Source: Jaminaea rosea
Taxonomy: Eukaryota; Basidiomycota; Exobasidiomycetes; Microstromatales
DNA length: 64,000 nucleotides
Direction of reading: 5' to 3'
NCBI RefSeq assembly: GCF_003144245.1
Contig: NW_020289993.1
Coordinates: 310,001 to 374,000 of the forward strand
Program-made: the position numbers and the translations under genes
The notes under the pieces: model-generated
What the model saw: only the letters and a program-made list of their open reading frames with translations
Database searches by the model: none
Told to the model about the DNA's origin: nothing
In this document: one piece after another, positions 18,852 to 28,936 of the stretch
Layout of the letters: each line of letters opens with the position of its first letter
Position numbering within the stretch: the stretch's first letter is position 1

Positions 18852-20737
18852 TCACGCATCCTGCCAATCCAATGTCCCCAACAACGCCGTCTTTGTGGGC
18901 AACCTCCCCTGCGTAGGGCTGAGCACGGTCATCCTCTTCTTGGCGACATCGATGCTCTGAACGTGTACAAACCCGCGGACAGTCTGCGTGCCTAATCTTC
19001 GTTTCCCCTCTTCTTCGCCCAACTCGCCCATCCAAACCTCGCTGTCCTTCTGACCCTTGCCTCCACCCCCTTGCGTGCCAGGCGGGTCCACAAGGGCGAG
19101 GACTGCGTTGAGGAGCGAGGCTTGGTCTGCTGCTGAGTTGAGTGGGTCGAGCTGGGTGAGCGTAGAGGCCGAGAGGGCGCGTGAGGCTCCAATGGGGAGA
19201 GCGGAGGATGGGGCCATGCTCTCTTGGCCTACGCGATACACCTCGAGAAGGTCGAGCGGGATGGTCTGACTGTAAGGATTCAACGCCGGGAGGCCAGCCA
19301 GAGAGTCGGTCCCACGATCTCCATCCGCGGCTTTGCTTTTGCTAGCCGCCTCGCCCTCATCGACGCCCGCGTCTTTACCCGCCTTCTTCTTGGTGGCGCC
19401 ATTCGTCCCACTCCCGCCATAGAAGTAGGTGCGCACCTGATTGGCCCTCAGCCGCGCTTTGGCCTCTTCGTCAATCTCTGCCACCCCACCCGACTTGGGC
19501 AGCTTGAGCACTGTCACTCGTGGATTGGTGAACCCCTCTGCTTGGTTGGCAAAGATGCGGGTGAGGTCGATTGTGACCTTTTCCTGGCCCAGCACGAGGA
19601 CGAGGTCGATGTGAAACAAGCGCACGATGTCCTTAATGAGGGCGTACTTTGTCTTTGCATCTGCGCTCGACGTACCCGCCGTATCCACGACGAAGCCGCT
19701 CGTCCTGGCTCGCGGATCCCTGCACATTCGTGCTTCAAGCCGCGATGCCAGCTTGGTAAGAATGGCGCGTCCATGCTCGTCCCCGCCCGTGGATGTGGCC
19801 GAGTCGTCGCGGTAGTGTTCGCGACCGAGCCAGAGGGAGATGGGCGATGAAGAGGAGACGGAATGGGCTGTCGGGGGGAGAGCACCGGACACAGGCGTGG
19901 TGAGGCCAAAGGGCAGGGCTGGTGTTGATGAGCCGAGGGCTGCTTGCGGGAGAGGGGAGAGAGGAGAGGCTGAGATGTTGCAGGGCAAGGGAAGAGAGCC
20001 TGTACCAGGATCGAGATTGACGAGGATAGGCCACCAGCCCGTAGGTTGACTGGCTCCGTTAGCGCCTTGGTCTCCATTCTCCTCCTGGCCCGTAGCCGTA
20101 GTCGCGGGACTCTTGAGCGCATAATTGCAGAGCAAGCGCGCCAGACTCGACTTGCCCGATGACTGCGGCCCCAGAAGCAAGATGCGTGGTCCTTGGCCTT
20201 CTGGCCGGTAGAGGTCGACGTCTTGCTCTGCTCCTTCGTCTACTTGGGCGTCAGATGTGGCTCGCAGGTCCCCAATTAGATGCGCATCGTCCCGCAGCTG
20301 TTGACGAGCGCGTAGTCTTGCTTTCTCGAGGTGGAGATGAAGGTTGGCGTAAGAGGAAAAGGTGGGTGAGGGCTCGAGAGACAAGTAGGCGGCAGATGGT
20401 GGGGGAGCTGCGCGCGGCGTGGAGGAGGTGTGAGTTACCCCAAGGCATTGGTAGCGTCATAGTTGCATCGCTGCTGCTGCTCACCCAGCTCAATTTGACA
20501 TCCGTTCCACGAGCATACACACCCCTTTGCCTCCTCACCAAAGGTGTACCATCGATTATCACCCGCAAGTAGCGAAGCACCAAAGATCTCTGCATCGCCC
20601 GATTCGGGCACGAGGCGGATGGATAAGCGTTCCCCTGCTTCAAGCTCGAAGCGGTACTCTGAGCGTGGCGGCAAAGTCTCAAACTGGGACGAGGACGACG
20701 TCGATGCCGTTGCGTTATCGTCGAGATGGTCAGCCAT
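18852..20737 (-). CDS. CLP1: CLP1, mRNA 3'-end cleavage/polyadenylation factor
   Basis: Two exons, complement(join(18852..20407,20485..20737)), 602 aa; the 77-base intron uses GTGAGC and CGCGCAG, and another GT in the frame does not keep phase. ATG 20737 sits in ACAATGG. The N-terminal beta domain shows EYRFELEAGERLSIRLVPES and AEIFGASL. The linker helix is NLHLHLEKARLRARQ. The P-loop is LLLGPQSSGKSSLARLLCNY, followed by WWPILVNLDPGTGSLPLPC as in CLP1/GRC3. GFVVDTAG, IDLVLVLGQEKVTIDL and a C-terminal domain ending in LPTKTALLGTLDW complete the family layout. CLP1 joins PCF11 in cleavage factor IA; the ATP site is bound but inactive in yeast. It is longer than yeast Clp1 because of Ala/Gly/Ser inserts. 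It is divergent from the Mpv17-type gene. Confidence 0.9.
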
Positions 20738-21121
20738 TGTCGACACAGCCTGCTGCCTGCGACTGGTTGAAGTGGAAGCAAAGTTGAGAAGAAAGCCGCC
20801 GCTCCGCCGCTCCGTCGTGTGGCCCGTGGTCCGTCCCCCATCTCGACTCGTGGCGCCAACGCGGACTGGGCGGCGCGTGTGGACGGGAGCGGGAGCGGGA
20901 GGAGGGCGCAGGAATGACGTCGAGGTCGAGGAATGAATTCAAAGGGGCTCTCATAACGCTCCTTTTGCACCCTATCCACCGCTAGATTACTCAGTCAGGG
21001 ACATATTGATCGGTTCGCACGCAAGTCGCAACAGACGCAAGCGCAACTCCTCCGTCATCTCGCTCGCTCGCACCTCCTCATCTTCCCCAGGACCCCCTTG
21101 CTCCACCCCGCTGCTGCACCG
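20738..21121. promoter_or_regulatory. Divergent promoter, CLP1 / Mpv17-type
   Basis: This 384-base gap lies between two outward-facing ATGs. It has CCGCCGCTCCGCCGCTCCG and GGGAGCGGGAGCGGG short repeats. No clear TATA box was seen. Confidence 0.4.
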
Positions 21122-21841
21122 ATGTCCTTCATCAACCGACTCCTCCAAGCCTCGTCGGCCACCCTTCCCCGCCAATGCGGTACAGCTGCCTTCCTCTTCG
21201 GCACGGGAGACTTCATCGCCCAAGCAGCAGTCGAGAAGCGTAAGCCCTTCACCTCACAATACGACTTGGTCCGCACGCTCAGGCTAGGTTTCTACGGTGG
21301 AGTCATCTTCGCACCCGTAACCAGCGTATGGTTCAAGACGTTGGAGCGATTCGCGCCGGGAGTGCCAGGGAGCGTGATCAATGTGGCGAGCAAGGTAGTG
21401 GCAGATCAGACGCTTGCCGCGCCGACTATGTTGGGTGTATTCTTTACGGCTACCACGTTGCTGGGCGGCGGGTCGTTCAAGGACGTGCAGAAGAAGATTG
21501 ATGACAACTACTGTGCGTGTGGGCGCGACTCAACGGATCGAGGACGATGCTGATCTCTCGCCTCTGCTTCTTCTCCTCGCTCACACCCACCCACAGGGAG
21601 CACTCTCAAGGCTTCATGGGCTCTCTGGATTCCAGTACAAACAATCAACATGGGCTTCGTACCCGTACAACAGCGACTCCTATTCGTAAACGTCGTCTCC
21701 CTGGCTTGGAATACCTTCCTCGCCGTGGTAGCGGGCAAAGGAGGCAGCAAGAGCAGCGCTGGTGGGGAGACGAGGGAGTCGGCTGGGGAGGCACTGCCCA
21801 GGCAGCAGGACATTGAGCTGAGGGGTGTAAAGGTCCACTAA
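21122..21841 (+). CDS. Mpv17/PMP22 family membrane protein
   Basis: Two exons, join(21122..21512,21597..21841), 211 aa; the 84-base intron splits the codon of a Trp in DNYWSTLKASW. Start MSFINRLL at 21122. Family hallmarks: an N-terminal segment with GTGDFIAQ, RTLRLGFYGGVIFAPVTSVW, the KVVADQTLAAPTMLGVFF segment, and the C-terminal signature NYWSTLKASWALWIPVQTIN with GFVPVQQRLLFVNVVSLAWN. Four hydrophobic segments are present. Members (yeast Sym1, mammalian Mpv17 and PXMP2) sit in the mitochondrial inner membrane or the peroxisome membrane and form channels. The length is close to Sym1 (197 aa), with a short polar C-terminal tail added. Which organelle it belongs to cannot be told from the sequence. 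Confidence 0.9.
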
Positions 21842-22044
21842 GCGGGCCGAGATCACAGGAACAGCAAGAGGACGAGCAACGAGGTTTCGATGCATAGACT
21901 GGCGCTGGTTCGCCGTGGTGGAGTGACTGGTGATTAAGGGCACGACAAGGGAGACTCACGATGATGATGATGAGGAGGGTGCGTTCGGTCTACAGTCGCG
22001 CGAGAGAGCAAGACCTATGGCCTCTTTGTACACCACGCACGTAT

Positions 22045-22087
22045 GCACACGCGCACGCACACGCACACGCGCACGCACACGCACACG
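22045..22087. repeat. Alternating CA/CG repeat
   Basis: About 43 bases made only of CA and CG steps, arranged as partial CACACGCG and GCACGCAC units. Alternating purine-pyrimidine DNA of this length is Z-DNA-prone. Confidence 0.85.
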
Positions 22088-22267
22088 AAGCAAAGCAATC
22101 GCTAAGCAAGCCCAGCAACCATTTGCAACTCACCGATGCCACGTCTCATCATTCCAGATCGGTCCTAGTCGGCCGCGACGTGACACGACGATGGTCTAAG
22201 CCGAGCGTCAATCAAGTCACCGTAGACGAGAAATGCGTGTGCTCCTCGCTCCTCGCATCATGAAGCC

Positions 22268-22289
22268 TGTCTCTGTCTCTGTCTCTGTC
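22268..22289. repeat. TGTCTC hexamer repeat
   Basis: Between three and four perfect copies of a six-base unit TGTCTC in intergenic DNA. Confidence 0.8.
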
Positions 22290-23612
22290 GCACCCCGTCA
22301 CCTCGCCTGGGTACCTGACTGACATGCCTGACGCCGTTCACGATTGGCGAGACCCCTTCCTTCATCGGCTCTGAGTTATCGAATTCCTCCTCCAGAGGCA
22401 ATAGCGCAATGTCGATCTTTCTTCTTCTGCCCCACGGCGTCATCACATATCATCGTCAGCATTGGCGTGCCCGATCCCCCCATCCCTTGCTGACTCTAAA
22501 CCAAATCGAAATCGATCGGCCCTACCTGCCTGCCTGACTGCCTGCCTACTTGCATGGCTATTCGTTGCTCCCTCCTCTTCCCCACTCTACTCTCCTATTG
22601 ACACTGCTTTGCATCGTGCCTGTCGGCTGGAAGGGCAGGGATGATGTTGGCCAGGCGTGACATAGACGTGAGAAGCATGCACAGCGTCCAAGAGGGATGA
22701 ATGACGGCGTCAAGGGAGGTGGGAGCTCGAGGTGCAAGGTGGCAGGCAGGTCCGCCCATATTGCTCCTTTCTAAATTGGCGCGCTGGCTGCATTGATCAT
22801 CTCATCTCGTACGAGCCTGCGCTCCTCTTCTCCTCTTCTCGTCCAAGCTCTCGAGGTCGAGAGAACCTGCGCCTGCACAAAGCTAAGCTCCCGTCATCGT
22901 CGTCATCACATCCAAGCAGGAACGAAACAAGCTGAATCTCCCTCCTTTTGGCTTGACCAATGTGCGAATGCTTGTTTGCTCTGCAGGACCATCCAGTTTC
23001 TCGCCTTCTGTTCTCCTTTGGAAGTAGCTTTCTCTCACCCTTGGCTGGCTGCGAGCGGAAGACATGTTCTTGTGGGCGCGTGCGCAGGCAGGTGCATCGA
23101 GGCTTGCTTTGCTTCTCCTTCCACCCCATAGCCTAGTGGAGCCCAAGTTGCTGCTGCTAAGTGCTAACTTGAGAGAGACGAGACTAGCGTCGTCAGGCTG
23201 CTAAACCCCGCCCTCCCTGGCGCCTGTCACAGTGTCTGCGCCCGTCTTTGGAGTCGGGTATTCTCAGACCCAAATCCACCCGCACACAGCACGCACACCC
23301 GCCGCTGCATCATTGGCCGCCCCTCTTCTCTCCTGCCGAAGTGTGTGAGCGTGCGGACGGGCAGGTTGGCACGGCTCAGCAAGCGGTCGTCCATCGTGGG
23401 CCGCCGATACCCGAGTGTGTCGAGGGTCGATGCGGCCAGTTCCTCTGTCGATGGATGGATGAGATTCGTGCACTACACACCCTCTTTTCATCCTTGCAAT
23501 TGATTACCACTTCGTAGAACCGCCCCCGCTCTGAGATCATCAGAGGCACGATGACTTGAATGAGCGAGGCGGCATATATCCAGCCCCTATTCATCAACAC
23601 TCGCCGCCCGCG

Positions 23613-26600
23613 ATGATGGCTTCATCTTCGTCGTCATTATCAGCGGCAGCGGCTGCGTCTGCAAGCTCATCCTCTTCTCGTCGTCCATCTTTCCCTTTTT
23701 CATCAGACTCGGCCTCAGCCTCGTCGTCATCATCTCGTCGACGAAGCAAAGCCGCAATGCCCAACAAGCGCAGCCTTATGTCGCGCTTCAGCAGCAGCAC
23801 GACGCAACAGGCATCATCCAGTGGGCAGGAGGATGGCACCGAGGCAGATGATAGCATAGATGCTGGGTTGTGGGACAAAAACGAGGCTGCCTTCTTGCAA
23901 GAGTCTAGCCCATATCTTTCACAAAGCGGAAGCCGGCCATCATCCACTTGGACGTCTTCGAGCGGTGGAGGAGGAGACGTATTCGCAGCAGTTGCTCCCA
24001 CCAACGTCGTACTTTCCCCGACATCGCCCCTCGAAGAGCTGAGAGGGAGCGTCATCGTATCCTCGCCGCCGCCGCCGCCGCCGCCTCCTTCCTTCTCGAC
24101 CGGCGCAGCAATGGGTGCTACCCTCTCCCCTTCCTCCCTGGACCCTCACAACTCCCGCCTATCAATGGCTTCGAGCAGCTCGCGCAAGTCTAGCTCGCGA
24201 CGCCTTGACTCGTCCGGGTTCAGTGACGCAGGCACATCTTTGACTTATCCGACGACGATCTCGTCCGACTCATTTGAGAGACCACGCAGGGCGCCCAAGA
24301 TAGCCCCACCGACGAGGCGAAGCGCAGACGTGGCTACAGTCGCCTCTATGCCAACGCAATGGCGTGCGACAACAACGGCAGCTCATACTCAAGACTCTCC
24401 CACTATCACAGAAACGGTAGCATTTGGAACATCACCCATGAGCGAGCCAGCGCCACCTGAAGTGCAGCAAGCTGGCTTTATGTTGGACGGAATGATGCTA
24501 CAGCGCGATTCATTCGATAGCGAGGCAGAGGGTACCGAGGACGATGAGGAAGGAAAGAAGGCGACTGAAAGCTCCTTGCAGCCTCCGACAATGTCGCGTA
24601 CGATGTTTCCGCAGACGCCTACGATGGATCGAGAGGAGGAGAGTTGGCTTGACTACAGGCGAGAGGAGGGAGAAGAGGGGCAATTCGTGGTGCAGGGCGA
24701 AGAGGATGCAGATGTGACGGCGACTCCTGCCAGTCTACCACGATCGAACGCTATCCCACCGACGTTGGCCGACTCTTGGGCTGATCCTTACGAAGGCGAT
24801 CATCACGACGACGACGGACGATGGCACGACTCGCATCCGTATCGCGTCATGGAGGTCGAGAGGTACAGCGGCGGCGGTGCCAGCCCGAGTGGCTCAGAAG
24901 AGGAGAGGCGACGCAAGGCCGAATGGGCTAACATGATGGAAAAGAGCGGTCTCGTCGGACTGTCCAAGTCGCCTCGTTCGAAGCGGGTGGATATGGGTAC
25001 GCTGCTCAAGGCCAGAAAGTCGCGCGAACCCTTGCCCAGCTACAGCACCAGCAGCGACGCCGAGCTCCTCAAGACGCCGCCCCTCCCTGCGACGATCCCT
25101 GCCTCTTCCTCCTCACCTAGCCTCGTTGGAGGAATCAAGAAGTTGTTGAAGGGCAAGAAGAATCGAGGCAAGGTGACGCCATCCCCACAGAGCAGCCCGA
25201 TGGCGCTCGCGCCGGACACGCCCGGGAAGAGGGAGCTGGTGGCCGCGGTTCTGCCCGGGTCATCGTCGAGGAAAGGTAGTGCAGGGTCCCTCTCCCTACA
25301 TGGCGGGCTAGGGTCGTCCTCCGACATCAGCAGCTTCGCCATGTCACCGGCTGGGTCGCGAAGACCATCTGAAGCTGCATCCGGCGTTGGAGCGTCTGCT
25401 GGACTACTGAGCCTCCGACGCGACTCACAGTCGGCAACTATGTCTCCCTCTCCTTCTGCAACGGGACCATACCGTCGCGCTCATCCACCCCCATCTAGCT
25501 CTCGAGCCCTAGCGAAAATGATGGCAAGCGCCACATCCCCTCCCAGCATCGGTCGGCGAGGCTCCTCCACCGTGGGCCAAGCTTACTCGCAAGACGCGAG
25601 CTCCGACCCTCGCCGCCCCTCTCTCATCTCGCAAGAAGGGCAACGCGATCCAGGTACCCTTCGCCGGATGCTAAGCGGCGGGAGCAACAGCAGTATGCGC
25701 AGCGGGCGAAGGAGGAGCAGAACGGGCAGTGCCGGTGGGGTGAGCGTGATTGAGCATATAAGCCACGAGGAGGCGCGCAGGAGGAGTGGGTCTCTGCAAG
25801 GGCCTGTGTTGCAATACGGGCCCGGCGATGGGGCTGAGCATCTCCTGCGCCCGGGAAGCAGGGCGTCGGTGACTGCGGGAGGAAGCGGCATGCAGTGGAG
25901 CAATCCGTGGGACTCGCCCGCACGCATCGCCGCAGGCGCAGGCTGGTCACCGCTACAGCATCAACAGCCAGGCACTTTCGCAGCAGCGTCGATGGACCAT
26001 CTCCCGCGCGTGCGAAGGGGAAGTGCCGCAAGCACTGCGAGCCCCGCTGTCAAGCTACCGCCTCGAAGGGGGAGCAGCTCGATGGCTCAGGATGCGCGAC
26101 GTCGCCTGTCGTCGATTCTTCGCCCTTCCACATCGGCATCGGGGACGGAGCGAAGGATTCTTCCACACAACATCTCGAGGCCCGTGAGCGTCGTAGGGTC
26201 GGCCATCTCCCACGGCGGGGACAGGGACGAAGATGAAATGGCTTTCATTCGGCCGCCCAGCGCTATGAGTGCGCATCGCCACCCGCAAGACGGCGGCGGC
26301 GGGGCCCTCTCCGCAAGCAATGGCGTTTATCGTCGCCCGTCGACTGCCTCAAGCACTATGGCTAGCAGCAGGACTGCAGGCATCCAACGCAGCCCGATTG
26401 GCCCGCCCTCCGCCGCAGCGGTGAGCGAGTTAGCTTGGCAGGAGAGAAGGAGGCCAAGCACATCGGACAATGCGCGAGGAGTGCAAGTGCAGACGGGAGA
26501 GTTTGGGAGCTCGCCGCCCCACGAGGCTGGGCCGCAGAGGCCACTTCGCCCTGCTGCCAGTCCCAGTCCAAGTCCGTACGACCAGGCCTCCTCGCCGCCA

Positions 26601-27416
26601 GTAGCCTCATCCGCGTCCGTCTACTCCCTCCCTACGTACAACAAGCGCCCCACATTCGGACTGGACCTGCAGCCAGACGCGGCTGCTGCTTTCGACTCGA
26701 TCCCCAGCCCTGAGGTGGTGCGCAACGCGCCCGCTGCCGCGTCTGTGCGGAGCGCCGTTGCGCGTCTAGGAGTGGGGGCACGCGGCGGAGTGAGAAGCAC
26801 GGTAGTCTCCGACTCTTCCAGCTCTTCCTCTCGACGCTCTCATCTGCAGGAAGCTGCGAACGGGTATCATCATCACCTCGCTACAGGATTACCTTCACCT
26901 CAGAACTCTTCTTCGGCAGGGACGACCGCTGCGCCTACTAGTGCGAGCTTCAAGACGAAAAGCTTTGGGAGCAGTGTGCACAGGTCTGAGGGTGGGGAGA
27001 ATGATGATCATGCAGAGGCGGGTGAAGATGGGCAGGTGAAGGGGGAGGAAGAAGAAGAAGAAGCAGATCTGACAGCGCGCGAAGCGTCGCTGCGTCGCCT
27101 CACTCTGAATGAAGCGGTCGGGCTTCTTCCTCCCCCTCCCGCTCTACGTGACGGGTATCGCGAGGAGCTGGAGAGCCCTCGTCCCCCTCTGGTGGATACA
27201 CCGCTCAGCCCCGGTCTTTTGCAGGACGAATACGAGTACGAGCACGAGCACGGGGGGCTCGGCAGCGGCGGCAGCGGCGGGTTCGCTGCGATGCAGGATA
27301 ACAGGTTGCCGCCAGCACTGCCGCCCAAGGACGCCATCTGGACGGTGCGTAGCGATGTGAGAGGGGAGCAGCAGGATGTAGAGGAGCAGCAGGACGTTGT
27401 AGAGATTCTCGTCTGA
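23613..27416 (+). CDS. Large Ser/Pro-rich disordered protein
   Basis: Single exon, 1267 aa from the first ATG of an ATG-ATG pair at 23613 (the frame is open further 5' but only through a TTG codon). No enzymatic domain is recognised. The protein is dominated by Ser, Pro, Ala, Arg and Gly, with poly-Ser runs near the start, a run of eight Pro at about residue 158, and many RRxS and SP sites typical of kinase targets. Two short segments look more ordered and could be conserved: SEEERRRKAEWANMMEKSGL with SPRSKRVDMGTLLKARKSRE around residues 427-470, and the Leu-rich end DLTAREASLRRLTLNEAVGL. Acidic Glu runs occur near residue 1150. It resembles the regulatory or scaffold proteins common in smut fungi, but I cannot name a family. 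The long open frame in GC-rich DNA with consistent Ser/Pro composition argues it is real. Confidence 0.7.
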   Translation: MMASSSSSLSAAAAASASSSSSRRPSFPFSSDSASASSSSSRRRSKAAMPNKRSLMSRFSSSTTQQASSSGQEDGTEADDSIDAGLWDKNEAAFLQESSPYLSQSGSRPSSTWTSSSGGGGDVFAAVAPTNVVLSPTSPLEELRGSVIVSSPPPPPPPPSFSTGAAMGATLSPSSLDPHNSRLSMASSSSRKSSSRRLDSSGFSDAGTSLTYPTTISSDSFERPRRAPKIAPPTRRSADVATVASMPTQWRATTTAAHTQDSPTITETVAFGTSPMSEPAPPEVQQAGFMLDGMMLQRDSFDSEAEGTEDDEEGKKATESSLQPPTMSRTMFPQTPTMDREEESWLDYRREEGEEGQFVVQGEEDADVTATPASLPRSNAIPPTLADSWADPYEGDHHDDDGRWHDSHPYRVMEVERYSGGGASPSGSEEERRRKAEWANMMEKSGLVGLSKSPRSKRVDMGTLLKARKSREPLPSYSTSSDAELLKTPPLPATIPASSSSPSLVGGIKKLLKGKKNRGKVTPSPQSSPMALAPDTPGKRELVAAVLPGSSSRKGSAGSLSLHGGLGSSSDISSFAMSPAGSRRPSEAASGVGASAGLLSLRRDSQSATMSPSPSATGPYRRAHPPPSSSRALAKMMASATSPPSIGRRGSSTVGQAYSQDASSDPRRPSLISQEGQRDPGTLRRMLSGGSNSSMRSGRRRSRTGSAGGVSVIEHISHEEARRRSGSLQGPVLQYGPGDGAEHLLRPGSRASVTAGGSGMQWSNPWDSPARIAAGAGWSPLQHQQPGTFAAASMDHLPRVRRGSAASTASPAVKLPPRRGSSSMAQDARRRLSSILRPSTSASGTERRILPHNISRPVSVVGSAISHGGDRDEDEMAFIRPPSAMSAHRHPQDGGGGALSASNGVYRRPSTASSTMASSRTAGIQRSPIGPPSAAAVSELAWQERRRPSTSDNARGVQVQTGEFGSSPPHEAGPQRPLRPAASPSPSPYDQASSPPVASSASVYSLPTYNKRPTFGLDLQPDAAAAFDSIPSPEVVRNAPAAASVRSAVARLGVGARGGVRSTVVSDSSSSSSRRSHLQEAANGYHHHLATGLPSPQNSSSAGTTAAPTSASFKTKSFGSSVHRSEGGENDDHAEAGEDGQVKGEEEEEEADLTAREASLRRLTLNEAVGLLPPPPALRDGYREELESPRPPLVDTPLSPGLLQDEYEYEHEHGGLGSGGSGGFAAMQDNRLPPALPPKDAIWTVRSDVRGEQQDVEEQQDVVEILV

Positions 27417-27629
27417 TTGCGGCGGCTGGCGTGTCTCCTTCTGCAATGACCATCCATTGAGGCCATCGTAGACGCTGCCTTGCAGTTTGGCCCGTTCCGT
27501 CGTGCGCCTCTTGCCGCCCTCGTGCTCGCTCGCGCATGGGCCAAGCAACTCGCGACTTGGAATCGAGCCTTCTGTCTGTCCGTCTGTCCGTGCGTCGTTT
27601 CCTGTTCTTTCCTCCTCTCCACCAGAAAC

Positions 27630-28844
27630 ATGTCCGCTCGCCCTCTACTTCGTCCACTCTGCCAACCATATGCCGACCTCCTCGAACGATCCGAGGCCTA
27701 CCTAGCCGCTGTGGACCTCTGGGCTTCGAGAGGAAATGCACAAACACTCGCCAATGCCGTTGGAGTGGGAAAGATCAATGTTGTTGCTGCGCTTGCCGCG
27801 AGAAGGTGAGACATGAATGCTGAGAAGACAAAGGGCTGAAGGAAGTTGCGAGCTAACTTCAAATGGTGCCGGCTCAGTCTTCGCACGCCGACGTATCCAG
27901 TCTCTCACTTCCAAGCTGCGTCGGGCTTGTCGCCCACGGCATTCAATGCTGCGCTGGATATCCTTACGACAGCGATTAGTGTACCGACTGGCTCTTCCTC
28001 CTCATCCTCGGGGCCATCAACACCTTCACGCTACCACTCGCGCGATGTGCCAGGTAGTAGCCATAGCACCCCTGCCAGCGCTGGTCGAGGCGGGAGGATC
28101 CGTCGAGCCCCAAACCTCGATGCGCCCATTCCCCTCGTAGGGCACGTCCAGCGAGGCAGAACTTCATCATCTGCATCGTCCCCCTCTTCATCATCCTCGC
28201 AGATGAGCTTGCAAGAGAGGGCAAAAGCTGTCATGAGCGGAGCAGCTTTTGGTATGTCCTCATCCCCCTCGCAGCAGCACAAGAGTCCCACGACGCCTAC
28301 CAGGCGGAAGTTGCCAGGGAGCAGCCGGCCCTCCTCCTCTTCTACGTCTCCCAGTGCGAGGCAAGAGAAGCAGCGACCCTCCACCAATGCAGCTCCAGCA
28401 TCTCAGCAGCCTAGTCCCTCTACGCCTCGTAGTCATCGTCCCGTCAGCGCAGCAGCCACACCAACGAGCTCGGTCAAGAGCACGCCCCGTCATCAACAGA
28501 GGCACCTTTACACGCCGAGCAAGCGATCGAGGCTCGGCCCTGGTGAAATGAGCGATGAGGAGAAAGGAGACGAGCAAGTCGGGGAGGAGGCAGCGAGGAA
28601 GAGGCGTCGCGTCAATGGCTCACCGAGAAAGGCGCGCAAATCCCAGCGCAGTGTAGCAGAATTGGATCCATACGAGGAGCTGGCCAGTCGCAAGCTGCCT
28701 ATCATGCTCTTCCCTCTCTGCCCTTTGACTGCAGGTAGAGGTAGGAAGGCAAGCGACGAGAACAAGACGAGCCGCCTTGCTGACGAGTGGTTGCAGAGGT
28801 GGAGTGGCTGGCTCGCCGACGAGGATGAAGATATACTGAGCTGA
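27630..28844 (+). CDS. Possible origin recognition complex subunit 6
   Basis: Two exons, join(27630..27805,27878..28844), 380 aa; the 72-base intron has GTGAGA, a GCTAAC branch-point-like site and CTCAG. ATG 27630 is in AAACATGTC. The N-terminal helical part reads CQPYADLLERSEAYLAAVDL, ANAVGVGKINVVAALAARSL, TYPVSHFQAASGLSPTAFNA. This resembles the N-terminal cyclin/TFIIB-like fold of fungal Orc6: helix, then a helix that enters the ALA-R-L segment, then a Pro-bounded helix. The long middle is Ser/Pro/Lys-rich with many SP/TP sites (SPTTPTRRK, TPSKRSR, NGSPRKARK), as expected for a CDK-regulated ORC subunit. The C-terminus has TSRLADEWLQRWSGWL. Identification rests on weak motif similarity, so it may instead be an unrelated nuclear protein. 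Confidence 0.6.
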
Positions 28845-28936
28845 GCATCAGATTAAAGGAAGATCTACAAACACAAAATAATGACGAGGTGTAATCCTCG
28901 GAAAATTGGTATCAAGCCTGGACAGCCCCCGCGCGC

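Larger units (their letters stand above)
21842..23612. other. 1.8-kb region without a supported gene
   Basis: No frame here has a domain, and none continues across plausible splice sites. It holds an alternating CACGCA run (22045-22087), a TCTGTC run (22268-22289) and CTGCCTGC repeats near 22530. The right part should be the promoter and leader of the large disordered-protein gene. A non-coding RNA cannot be excluded. Confidence 0.4.

Noticed and set aside
20408-20450. GTAACT donor in the CLP1 first exon frame
   Set aside because: Its phase does not match the downstream exon; GTGAGC at 20484 does.
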